NCBI GenBank assembly: GCA_020637755.1
Contig: JACKJW010000003.1
Coordinates: 1 to 64,000 of the forward strand
Length of the DNA: 64,000 nucleotides
Reading direction: 5' to 3'
Source of the DNA: Brucellaceae bacterium
GTDB lineage: Bacteria > Pseudomonadota > Alphaproteobacteria > Rhizobiales > Rhizobiaceae
Both the position numbers and the translations under genes were made by a program. This document shows, one piece after another, positions 18,333-25,409 of this stretch. The stretch's first letter is position 1. Every line of letters begins with the position of its first letter. The notes beneath the pieces were generated by a model. That model did no database searches and was not told the DNA's origin. It was given only the letters and a program-made list of their open reading frames with translations.

Positions 18333-18755
18333 ATGACCATGAAACGCACGCGCGCCGCCCTGGCCGCACTGGCCCTGTTTGCGGGCGCACTGCCAGCCCT
18401 TGCCGGCGGTGCCGCCGATCCGCTGGAGGGCTACAACCTGCGCGATGTGTCCGGCTGGGAACCGGCGGAGGCCGCCACACCGCTCGCAGCCGTCGCACCG
18501 GTCTGGCAGGACCTGTTCATGGAAATGGAACCCATGCCGTCGCTTGACGTGAACCTGGCACCGGCGCCTGACCGGCAAGGCTATGTCGCCGATGTCACCA
18601 TGAAGGGCTATGCCGACGATTCCGTGGCCGGGGAACAGTTTCGCGCCATCATCCGGCCGACTGCCAACGGCTGGACGCTTGAAGCGCTCGGCCAGCAGAA
18701 CATCTGCGCGCGCGGTGAAAATGCCGGTAAACCGCAAAAAAACCTTTGTCCCTGA
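18333..18755 (+). CDS. Small secreted protein of unknown function
   Basis: A 140-residue protein with a clear Sec signal peptide (RTRAALAALALFAGALPALA) and a mature part with no motif I recognise. It ends IRPTANGWTLEALGQQNICA, with two cysteines near the C-terminus that could pair. ATG 18333 has AAAGGA 6 nt upstream. It is divergent from speB and 123 bp ahead of an acyltransferase gene. No function is proposed. Confidence 0.75.
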   Translation: MTMKRTRAALAALALFAGALPALAGGAADPLEGYNLRDVSGWEPAEAATPLAAVAPVWQDLFMEMEPMPSLDVNLAPAPDRQGYVADVTMKGYADDSVAGEQFRAIIRPTANGWTLEALGQQNICARGENAGKPQKNLCP

Positions 18756-18878
18756 TGCTCTCCCGGCACGCGGCTTGCAAGGCTTGAGTGCCGGAAAGGG
18801 GTGCGGTCTTCGTGCCGTGCCATTCCGGCGCATCAGGGCAGCCGATGTCCTGCTTCGGGACAGAAAGGCAAGCGGCAA

Positions 18879-19952
18879 GTGGTCAGCAAGGTGAAATCGG
18901 CGCAAGACAGCCAGGGCGGTATCCTCTTTTCCGTCCAGTATCTGCGCGCCATCGCGGCCTGGATGGTCGTCTTTTTCCATCTGACGGCATCCCTGGCGCG
19001 GGCCACCGGCATTCCGGCGGTTTTCACGCTGGGCGCCATCGGGGTCGATGTCTTCTTCGTGCTCTCGGGCTTCCTGATGGCCATGATCGTTGATCGCAGC
19101 CACGAGACGGGCCTGACATTCCTGCTGCGCCGGTTCATCCGGATTGCGCCTCTGTATTACGTCATGACGGTCGCTGTCTTCGCCATTGCGGTGGTTGCGC
19201 CCTGGCTGCTCAATTCCGTGCGCGCCGACATGGCGCACCTTCTCATGTCGTTCTTCTTCCTGCCGCACAGTGATGGCACGGGCGGCAACCAGCCGATCCT
19301 GTCGCTCGGCTGGACGCTGAATTATGAGATGTTCTTCTACCTGTTGGTGACCATCTTTGCAGGACTGTTCCGCGAACGCACGCTGGTCAGCCTCGTGGTC
19401 TTCCTGGCTGCTTTGGTCTTCGCCGGTACGATGACAGACAATCCGGGCACGGCGATCCGCTTCTACACTGATCCCATCGTCCTGGAATTCGGCTTCGGCA
19501 TCATTCTCTACCGCATCGTGTTCCGCGAGCGTCAGGCGTCAGCCTCGGAGGGCATCTGGTGGATTGCGCTGACTGCGGCCGTGATGCTGATGGCCGCCCA
19601 TCACGACATCACCCAGGACAAGTGGCGCTTCCTGTCCTGGGGCATTCCCGCCACGCTGCTGGTTGCGGGCGGCATCCACAGCTTCACCCGCCGTGTCGGC
19701 TGGATGAAGAGGCTCGGCGACTGGTCCTACTCCACCTACCTCGTGCACATTTACCTGATCCAGTTCATGGTGAAGCTGATGCTGCCCCATGCTCCGGGCT
19801 GGGCATCCAACCCGTTCTTCGCTGCCCTGGTCCTCTTCCCGATGGTCGCTGCGGCGAGCTGGCTGATCCACACCCGCTTCGAGCTTCCTGTGATGGCATG
19901 GGCGAACGGGCGGATGCGCCGCTGGACATCTGCTTCCGTCGCCAATGCGTGA
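18879..19952 (+). CDS. Acyltransferase 3 family membrane protein
   Basis: A 357-residue polytopic membrane O-acyltransferase (OafA/ExoZ type). QYLRAIAAWMVVFFHLTASL opens TM1 with the catalytic-type His, followed by GAIGVDVFFVLSGFLMAMI and LLRRFIRIAPLYYVMT, classic family motifs; SLGWTLNYEMFFYLL is also typical. It transfers acyl groups to exported carbohydrates across the membrane. GTG at 18879 with GAAAGG about 10 nt upstream is preferred; an ATG at 18801 would add 26 unsupported residues. It could decorate the polysaccharide made at 4.6-14 kb, but this is only an inference. Confidence 0.9.
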   Translation: MVSKVKSAQDSQGGILFSVQYLRAIAAWMVVFFHLTASLARATGIPAVFTLGAIGVDVFFVLSGFLMAMIVDRSHETGLTFLLRRFIRIAPLYYVMTVAVFAIAVVAPWLLNSVRADMAHLLMSFFFLPHSDGTGGNQPILSLGWTLNYEMFFYLLVTIFAGLFRERTLVSLVVFLAALVFAGTMTDNPGTAIRFYTDPIVLEFGFGIILYRIVFRERQASASEGIWWIALTAAVMLMAAHHDITQDKWRFLSWGIPATLLVAGGIHSFTRRVGWMKRLGDWSYSTYLVHIYLIQFMVKLMLPHAPGWASNPFFAALVLFPMVAAASWLIHTRFELPVMAWANGRMRRWTSASVANA

Positions 19953-19998
19953 AGGACTTGTCCGACGCACCAGCCGGCTGGCATCCCGGACAAAATGA

Positions 19999-20026
19999 AA
20001 AACCCGGACCGCGAGGCCCGGGTTTT
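19999..20026. terminator. Intrinsic terminator between acyltransferase and rpsI
   Basis: Stem AAAACCCGG/CCGGGTTTT with a 10-nt loop lies between convergent genes. T-runs on both strands allow it to end both the acyltransferase and the rplM-rpsI transcripts. Confidence 0.75.
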
Positions 20027-20071
20027 CTGTTTCCGCCAGTGTCCGAAGCGCGCAACCGCGCCCGGTAAATT

Positions 20072-20131
20072 CCCCAAGCGCCTTGACGCTTGGAGAACTG
20101 GCCCCAAGCGCTTTAACGCTTGGAGAACTGG
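20072..20131 (-). repeat. Tandem duplication of the rpsI 3' end with two hairpins
   Basis: Two 30-bp units (20072-20101 and 20102-20131) differ at two positions. The inner unit contains the last codons and stop of rpsI; the outer unit is a second copy just downstream. Each holds an inverted repeat (CCAAGCG, 6-nt loop, CGCTTGG on the minus strand). Confidence 0.85.
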
Positions 20132-20589
20132 AAGCTGCGGCGGGCCTTGGCCTTGCCGTACTTCTTGCGCTCGACCACGCGGCTGTCGCGGGTCAGGAAG
20201 CCACCCTTCTTGAGCACGCTGCGCAGGGCCGGCTCGTAATAGGTCAGCGCCTTGGAGATGCCATGACGCACCGCACCGGCCTGGCCGGACAGGCCGCCGC
20301 CCTTGACGGTGGCGACAATGTCATACTGACCGTCGCGGTTGGCGGCGACGATCGGCTGGCGCAGCACCATCTGCAGCACCGGACGCGCGAAGTACTTCTC
20401 GTACTCCTTGTCGTTGATGACGATCTTGCCGGAGCCGGGCTTTACCCAGACGCGGGCAATGGCGTCCTTGCGCTTGCCGGTGGCATAGGCGCGGCCATGG
20501 GCGTCAAGCTTCTGGACGTGGACCGGGGCTGCGGCTTCAGTCACGCCGGTGGCTGCGCCCAGTTCTTCAAGCGAATTCAGTTCGGCCAT
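20113..20589 (-). CDS. rpsI: 30S ribosomal protein S9
   Basis: S9 of the small ribosomal subunit, whose C-terminal tail reaches the P-site tRNA. The family core is clear: AYATGKRKDAIARVWVKPGS, FARPVLQMVLRQPI, GGGLSGQAGAVRHGISKAL, and the basic tail KKYGKAKARRSFQFSKR. At 158 residues it has the N-terminal extension usual in alphaproteobacteria. It follows rplM by 5 bp, as almost everywhere in bacteria. The last codons are duplicated downstream. Confidence 0.98.
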   Translation of the reverse strand: MAELNSLEELGAATGVTEAAAPVHVQKLDAHGRAYATGKRKDAIARVWVKPGSGKIVINDKEYEKYFARPVLQMVLRQPIVAANRDGQYDIVATVKGGGLSGQAGAVRHGISKALTYYEPALRSVLKKGGFLTRDSRVVERKKYGKAKARRSFQFSKR

Positions 20590-20594
20590 GGAAA

Positions 20595-21056
20595 TCAGCC
20601 CTTCACGTTCTTGGACGACATGGCGGCCACGTCGAGCGTGACGGGCTGCTGTGCCTCATGGGGATGGTTGGAACCGGCATAGACGCGCAGGTTCTTCATC
20701 TGGCGGCGGCCAAGCGGGCCGCGCGGGATCATGCGCTCGACGGCCTTCTCGATGACGCGCTCGGGGAAGCGGCCCTCGATGATCTGGCGCGCGGTGCGCT
20801 CCTTGATGCCGCCGGCGTAGCCGGTGTGCCAGTAATAGACCTTGTCGGTGTACTTCTTGCCGGTGAGCTTCACCTTGTCGGCGTTGATGATCACGACATT
20901 GTCGCCGTCATCGACGTGGGGGGTGAAGGTGGCTTTGTGCTTGCCGCGCAGGCGGTTGGCGACGATGGAGGCGAGGCGGCCGAGAACGAGCCCTTCGGCG
21001 TCGATCAGGATCCACTTCTTTTCCACTTCCGCCGGCTTCTGGCTGAAAGTCTTCAT
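20595..21056 (-). CDS. rplM: 50S ribosomal protein L13
   Basis: L13 of the large ribosomal subunit, 153 residues. It starts MKTFSQKPAEVEKKWILIDA and has LGRLASIVANRLRGKHKATF and AVERMIPRGPLGRRQMKNLR, all highly conserved. The start at 21056 fits the universal length; a longer ORF to 21224 is an artefact. The leader 21057-21324 holds an AT-rich stretch with an inverted repeat (21281-21299, GCGGTAA/TTACCGC) that may be part of its promoter or leader; no S9/L13 autoregulatory motif was recognised. Confidence 0.98.
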   Translation of the reverse strand: MKTFSQKPAEVEKKWILIDAEGLVLGRLASIVANRLRGKHKATFTPHVDDGDNVVIINADKVKLTGKKYTDKVYYWHTGYAGGIKERTARQIIEGRFPERVIEKAVERMIPRGPLGRRQMKNLRVYAGSNHPHEAQQPVTLDVAAMSSKNVKG

Positions 21057-21324
21057 GGGTCTGTCTCTCAAACTGGACCGTCCGCGGGAAAATCCCTGCC
21101 GGATCGGCGTTTCTTGTTGCTTCCGTTTCGCGCCTTGCCTCTGAAGACAGGCCGCAAAACGACACCGCGGCCCGAAAGGACCGCAGATGACGCGGCTTAT
21201 AGGGGAGGGCAGGCATGACGTCAAGCGGACGCATCTTGTCGAGTGTCAATATAAATGAATAAAATCAATGCGTTGAATATGCGGTAATATTTTACCGCAA
21301 AATTGCGGGTCTTGCGGAATGTCT

Positions 21325-21792
21325 TCACCGCTTCGGCGGAATGCTGTAGGTGCCCGTCGCATGGGCCACCGTGTGGCCTGCGGCGACAATGTCGATGTCG
21401 AACACCATCAGCGCCTTGCCCAGTTTCAGGATGCGGCAATGCCCCTCGATCACCCCGGCCTCAGCCTTGCGCATGAAGTTGATGTTGAGATTGGTGGTCA
21501 CGGCGAGTGCCTCGCCACCCACATGGCTCAGAACGCAGGCATAGCCGCCAATATCGGCGAGCGTGAACAGCGATGGGCCTGAAACGGTATTGCCGGGCCG
21601 CAGGTGCTTGTGGCCGGCATTGAGGCGCACGGTCACTTCGCCCGGTCCGATGGAAACGACCGAATAATCGGCATGCTCTCCGTTGAGCTGGGGAAAGACC
21701 TCGCCCAGAAAGGCGTTGAGCTGTGCCACGTCCATCACCGGCTCCAGCGCCTTTTGACGGCGCCGTCCTGTTCCCGCCGTGTCCGTCCCCAT
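21325..21792 (-). CDS. PaaI family thioesterase
   Basis: A 155-residue hot-dog fold thioesterase of the PaaI/YbaW group. Typical are HLRPGNTVSGPSLFTLADIG with the catalytic Asp, and TNLNINFMRKAEAGVIEGHC. It would hydrolyse acyl-CoA; the acyl group cannot be read off. The start at 21792 has AGGAGG 6 nt upstream; the ORF extension to 21855 is unlikely. It lies upstream of rplM on the same strand but is separated by about 270 bp. Confidence 0.88.
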   Translation of the reverse strand: MGTDTAGTGRRRQKALEPVMDVAQLNAFLGEVFPQLNGEHADYSVVSIGPGEVTVRLNAGHKHLRPGNTVSGPSLFTLADIGGYACVLSHVGGEALAVTTNLNINFMRKAEAGVIEGHCRILKLGKALMVFDIDIVAAGHTVAHATGTYSIPPKR

Positions 21793-21923
21793 GCGTGCCC
21801 TCCTGCCTCGCGGCTCACCTTGACGTATTGGTAACACGAAAATCCCGCTTTCCAAGCTGCTGGCGGGCGACTAGAACTGCGGCCGTTGGGGCGGCAATCT
21901 TCCTGTCGCGGAGGGCAGACATC

Positions 21924-22496
21924 ATGACACGCATTCATACTCTCGCCGGTTGGGCGATCGCCGCAGCTTCAGCGCTGTTTCTGCTGGCCGCCCCCGTGGG
22001 CGCGCAGGAAGACGAGAGCATGCAGCCCGTCAAGCAGATTGCGCTGGATGATGCGCGCGTCCAGCGCTTCGCTGACAGTTTCCCCCAGGTTGCCGCACTG
22101 TTTCCGGAGCTCGACAAGGAATACGAGCCGGGCGATGCGGACACCGTGATGGAGGAGGTCGACTATCTCGCTGGCAACAGCGAGGCGGTCAAGGCTATCG
22201 AGGCCAAGGTGAAGGAAGCCGGGTTCGATGGCTTCGAGGACTGGTACGACACGGCCCAATCGGTCATGATTGCACGCATGTGGCTCACCAACCCGCCGAG
22301 CGCGGAAGAGCTGGACGCGTCCGAGGCCGAAATCCAGAAGATGGAGGGCATTTCGGACCAGGAGCGGCAGGACCTGCTCGCAAGCCTTGCTGAAGCGCGC
22401 GACCAGATGGAGACCATGAAGCCGTCTGACGGGAACATGGCGGCCGTCAAGCCGCATCTCGACAAGCTGGATGGCGTGCTGGGCGGCACAAACTGA
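21924..22496 (+). CDS. Secreted protein of unknown function
   Basis: A 190-residue protein with a Sec signal peptide (GWAIAAASALFLLAAPVGAQ) and an acidic, helix-rich mature domain including FPELDKEYEPGDADTVMEEV and a tail KPSDGNMAAVKPHLDKLDGV. No enzyme motif or cysteine pair is visible. ATG 21924 has GGAGGG about 9 nt upstream. It precedes the enoyl-CoA hydratase gene by 16 bp and may be cotranscribed. I do not recognise a named family. Confidence 0.8.
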   Translation: MTRIHTLAGWAIAAASALFLLAAPVGAQEDESMQPVKQIALDDARVQRFADSFPQVAALFPELDKEYEPGDADTVMEEVDYLAGNSEAVKAIEAKVKEAGFDGFEDWYDTAQSVMIARMWLTNPPSAEELDASEAEIQKMEGISDQERQDLLASLAEARDQMETMKPSDGNMAAVKPHLDKLDGVLGGTN

Positions 22497-22512
22497 CGCG
22501 ACGGAGGACGGC

Positions 22513-23325
22513 ATGGCGGAAGCGGCAAGGACGGAGAACCCGGGATCGCTGATCCGGACACGCGACGGCGCGGTGTTGCGCATTGCCATGAACCGTCCAC
22601 CTGCCAATGCCCTGTCATTGGGCTTCATGCAGATGCTGCTCGACGCCTTCGACGAGGCGAGGGCGGATGACAGCGTCAAGGTCATTATCCTGTCTTCGGC
22701 AGCCCGTGTTTTCTGCGCCGGTCATGACCTGAAGGAAATGGCAGCGGCCCGCGCCAATGCAGACAAGGGCCGCGCCTTCTTTGCCGAAACCTTTGCTCTG
22801 TGCTCGAAGCTGATGCAGGCGATCGTCCGCCACCCCAAGCCGGTGATTGCCGAAATCGACGGCGTCGCCACGGCTGCCGGCTGCCAGCTTGTTGCCTCGT
22901 GCGATCTCGCCATCGCAACCCCGGAATCGGGCTTTGCCACGCCGGGCGTCAACATCGGCCTGTTCTGTTCCACACCGATGGTGGCCCTGTCGCGCAATGT
23001 CTCGCGCAAGCAGGCGATGGAAATGCTGCTGACCGGCGAAACCATCGACGCGGGAACGGCGCGTGACTTCGGCCTGGTCAACCGCGTCGTGCCGGCCGGC
23101 TACCTCGCGCAGGTCACGAAGAAATATGCCGACACCATCGCGTCCAAGTCGCCGCTGACGGTGAAGATCGGCAAGGAAGCCTTCTACAGCCAGGCCGAAA
23201 TGGGTCTGGCGGATGCCTATGACTACGCCGCCGGGGTGATGGTGGAAAACATGCTAGCGCGCGACGCGGAGGAGGGCATCTCCGCCTTCATCGAGAAGCG
23301 CTCCCCGGAATGGACCGGGGAGTGA
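22513..23325 (+). CDS. Enoyl-CoA hydratase/isomerase family protein
   Basis: A 270-residue crotonase-fold protein. VFCAGHDLKEMAAAR and the oxyanion segment AEIDGVATAAGCQLVASCDL are clear family motifs, and FATPGVNIGLFCSTPMVALS follows. The sequence resembles ECHDC3-like members more than short-chain FadB-type hydratases; the second catalytic Glu is not obvious, so substrate and reaction (hydratase, isomerase or hydrolase) are open. ATG 22513 has GGAGG upstream. It converges with the toxin gene, leaving 4 bp between stops. Confidence 0.9.
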   Translation: MAEAARTENPGSLIRTRDGAVLRIAMNRPPANALSLGFMQMLLDAFDEARADDSVKVIILSSAARVFCAGHDLKEMAAARANADKGRAFFAETFALCSKLMQAIVRHPKPVIAEIDGVATAAGCQLVASCDLAIATPESGFATPGVNIGLFCSTPMVALSRNVSRKQAMEMLLTGETIDAGTARDFGLVNRVVPAGYLAQVTKKYADTIASKSPLTVKIGKEAFYSQAEMGLADAYDYAAGVMVENMLARDAEEGISAFIEKRSPEWTGE

Positions 23326-23329
23326 TTCC

Positions 23330-23605
23330 TCATCGCCTGCCATAGTGGTAGCGGCATTGGGCGATTTCCAGCATCCGGCCATCGCCGGATCCTGATACCC
23401 GGTAGACGAGCCGGTGTTCGCCGGTAATGCGGCGCGACCAGAAGCCCTGCCAAGCACCGCGCAGCGGTTCCGGCTTGCCCAATCCGGCAAAGGGCGAACG
23501 GCGCACGTCCTTGATCAGCGCGCGCAGCTTGTCTGCCGTGGCGGCATCATTGTCGATCCAGTAGCAGAAATCCTCCCAGGCGTCGTCGTCAAAGGCGACG
23601 ATCAA
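23330..23605 (-). CDS. yoeB: Toxin of the YoeB/Txe family
   Basis: A 91-residue RelE-superfamily endoribonuclease that cuts mRNA in the ribosomal A site. All YoeB landmarks are present: WEDFCYWIDND near the start, GKPEPLRGAWQGFWSRRI with catalytic-type Glu and Arg, EHRLVYRV, and the C-terminal CRYHYGRR with the His-Tyr pair. It overlaps the antitoxin gene by 4 bp, with the antitoxin first, the usual order. Confidence 0.95.
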   Translation of the reverse strand: MIVAFDDDAWEDFCYWIDNDAATADKLRALIKDVRRSPFAGLGKPEPLRGAWQGFWSRRITGEHRLVYRVSGSGDGRMLEIAQCRYHYGRR

Positions 23606-23889
23606 TTCCCGTCCGCCCTGTCCGAATCCTCCAGCCCGAGGTCGGCTGCGGTTTTTGGCGTGACCCGTCCGGCATTCAGCCTCTCAATGGAGCGGGACAG
23701 GCGCCTGGCATTGGCGGGGCTGGCCAGAAGGTGAAATGTTTCCTTCCAGCTTTCCAGTTCCTCAAGCGAAATCACCGCGACCGGAGGCTTTCCCTGCCGC
23801 GTGACGATGAGTTCCGCACGATCGCTCTCGACCTGGTCCAAATATTTCGCCAGATTGGCACGGAAGTCCGATTGGCTGACGATGCTCAT
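23602..23889 (-). CDS. yefM: Antitoxin of the Phd/YefM family
   Basis: A 95-residue antitoxin. The N-terminal DNA-binding and dimerisation domain is SIVSQSDFRANLAKYLDQVE and RAELIVTRQGKPPVAVISLE followed by LESWKETFHLLAS; the tail after about residue 60 is variable and would wrap the toxin. ATG 23889 has AGGAG upstream; an ORF extension to 23943 has no support. Such proteins repress their own operon, and GTAC repeats in the short upstream region are candidate operators. Confidence 0.93.
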   Translation of the reverse strand: MSIVSQSDFRANLAKYLDQVESDRAELIVTRQGKPPVAVISLEELESWKETFHLLASPANARRLSRSIERLNAGRVTPKTAADLGLEDSDRADGN

Positions 23890-23908
23890 GAGGCCATCTC
23901 CTGATTGG

Positions 23909-23936
23909 GTACCGAATATAGTACAGGAATACGTAC
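23909..23936. promoter_or_regulatory. Candidate YefM operator: three GTAC cores, 12 bp apart
   Basis: GTAC occurs at 23909, 23921 and 23933, exactly 12 bp apart, inside the 53-bp gap between the antitoxin (minus) and the VOC gene (plus). Phd/YefM operators known elsewhere have TGTACA cores. A minus-strand -10-like TATATT overlaps them, so binding would block the antitoxin promoter. Confidence 0.55.
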
Positions 23937-23942
23937 GAAACA

Positions 23943-24374
23943 ATGGATCTCGCGCCCCGCATCACCATGATCACGCTCGGCGTTGCCGACGTGGCGGCAT
24001 CGACTGCCTTTTATGAACGCCTCGGCTTTGTGAAGTCATCGGCGTCGAACCCGTCGGTCACATTCTTCCGCATGAAGGGCACGGTGCTCGGCCTGTTCGG
24101 CCGCGCCGATCTGGCGAAGGATGCGCGCGTGGCTGACAGCGCGCCGGGCTTTTCGGGTGTCACCATCGCCCACAATCTCGGCAGCGAGCGCGAGGTGGAT
24201 GACGCCTATGCTCACGCGCTTTCCAGCGGTGCAAAACCGGTCAAGAATCCGGAAAGCGTGTTCTGGGGCGGCTATTCGGGCTATTTCGCCGACCCTGACG
24301 GGCACCTTTGGGAATTGGCTTTCAATCCTCTCATGCCGAATGACCAAGACGGTTTCATGGTACTGCCGGAGTAA
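23943..24374 (+). CDS. VOC family protein (glyoxalase-like)
   Basis: A 143-residue vicinal-oxygen-chelate fold protein. ITLGVADVAASTAFYERLGF is the standard start, FFRMKGTVLGLFGRADLAKD the middle, and the C-terminal GYSGYFADPDGHLWELAFNP carries the His and Glu used as metal ligands in the family. Function could be a lyase, dioxygenase or resistance protein; nothing nearby settles it. It shares its upstream region with the toxin-antitoxin operon and precedes the CoA-binding gene by 3 bp. Confidence 0.9.
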   Translation: MDLAPRITMITLGVADVAASTAFYERLGFVKSSASNPSVTFFRMKGTVLGLFGRADLAKDARVADSAPGFSGVTIAHNLGSEREVDDAYAHALSSGAKPVKNPESVFWGGYSGYFADPDGHLWELAFNPLMPNDQDGFMVLPE

Positions 24375-24377
24375 GCG

Positions 24378-24899
24378 ATGAACCACGATCACTACAGCGA
24401 CGATTACATCTCCGGCATTCTCCACGATGTGAAATCGGTTGCCATCCTCGGTGCTTCGGCCAACGAGGTGCGTCCGTCCTTCTTCGTGCTGAAATACCTG
24501 ATCGACAAGGGCTACCGCGTTGATGCCATCAACCCGGGCCATGCCGGAAAGCCGATCGACAGGGCGATGACCTGGGCCTCGCTTGCAGATTTGCCGGAAC
24601 CGGCCGACATGATCGACATCTTTCGCGCCTCTTCCGCCGTGCCGGGCATCACGGACGCGATCCTCGCGCTCCCATGGCGGCCGAAGGTCGTCTGGATGCA
24701 ACTGACCGTGCGCGATGATGACAGTGCCGCCCGGCTGGAGGCCGAGGGCATCAGGGTGGTGATGAACCGCTGTCCGAAGATCGAATATGGCCGCCTGTCG
24801 CGCGAGATCGGCTGGAGCGGCATCAATTCCGGCCAGATTTCCTCGCGCAAGCCGGTGCTGCGGGCAGGGTTCCAGAGCCTCGGCATCCGCCAAAGATAG
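24378..24899 (+). CDS. CoA-binding domain protein
   Basis: A 173-residue Rossmann-fold CoA_binding_2 protein (YccU-like). The nucleotide loop is VKSVAILGASANEVRPSFFV, followed by LIDKGYRVDAINPGHAGKPI and a C-terminal RVVMNRCPKIEYGRLSREIG. Cytosolic; the physiological role of the family is unclear. In Hyphomicrobiales it often precedes an O-acetylhomoserine sulfhydrylase gene, as it does here, though about 510 bp with small-RNA-like units lie between. Confidence 0.92.
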   Translation: MNHDHYSDDYISGILHDVKSVAILGASANEVRPSFFVLKYLIDKGYRVDAINPGHAGKPIDRAMTWASLADLPEPADMIDIFRASSAVPGITDAILALPWRPKVVWMQLTVRDDDSAARLEAEGIRVVMNRCPKIEYGRLSREIGWSGINSGQISSRKPVLRAGFQSLGIRQR

Positions 24900-24910
24900 A
24901 CAAGGCCCGA

Positions 24911-25030
24911 AAAAGCAAAAAGCGGGGCTGTTTCAAACCCCGCTTCCGCAACCCGGATTTCAGGTCCGGGTGACCGGTCCGCGCTGACCGCCAGTACATC
25001 CGTGGCTGGCCGCTGCAAACCGTCAGGCCA
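24911..25030 (-). ncRNA. Candidate small RNA, unit A of a tandem pair
   Basis: On the minus strand a terminator (AAGCGGGG stem, 10-nt loop, then TTTTTGCTTTTT) ends a gene-less stretch; on the plus strand no T-run follows the same hairpin. About 80 nt upstream lies CACGGATGTACTGGC (24990-25004), which recurs with one change in unit B. The 5' end is an estimate. Arrangement as tandem paralogues of about 100-120 nt recalls AbcR/alpha-r15 sRNAs of Rhizobiales, but identity was not verified. Confidence 0.55.
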
Positions 25031-25102
25031 TGCTCGGCCTGTTCGGTTAATAAAGTGTTAACGGCAGGGCAACTTTTCAAGGGCGGGCCGGAAAATAGGC
25101 GC

Positions 25103-25206
25103 AAAAACAAAAAGCGGGGCAAAACCCCGCTTCCCGCTTGCCTGTTTTCGTCAAGGCAGATGCAGACATTGGCAGCCAGTTCATCCGTGACTTGCCAAGC
25201 CTGACA
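25103..25206 (-). ncRNA. Candidate small RNA, unit B of a tandem pair
   Basis: A second minus-strand unit ends in AAGCGGGG, loop TTTTG, CCCCGCTT and a T-rich tail (25103-25131). CACGGATGAACTGGC lies at 25175-25189. A -10-like CTAGAA at 25213-25218 suggests a 5' end near 25206. Together with unit A it accounts for most of the 510-bp gap 24900-25409; the remaining 25219-25409 holds the metY leader and nothing else I can identify. Confidence 0.55.
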
Positions 25207-25409
25207 GCGCCTTTCTAGCCACGGCGCATGACAGCCGTGTGACAGCGGAGCGGGAAACGGCAGAGGCACGAAATTGCGCCGGTGACGCTTGGCGCGAAAT
25301 CCTGTTTCCCACATTGGTCCCGCCCGCCCAAGTTCGGCTTTGACCTTGCGGCCTGCCTGTCGGATAACCGCTGCAACGTTTTCTGACACGATTACCGAGG
25401 GAGGAACAA

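Noticed and set aside
25220..25409. SAM-II riboswitch upstream of metY
   Set aside because: The region lacks the conserved GCTAAA-type 3' part and the upstream loop I would expect for SAM-II.
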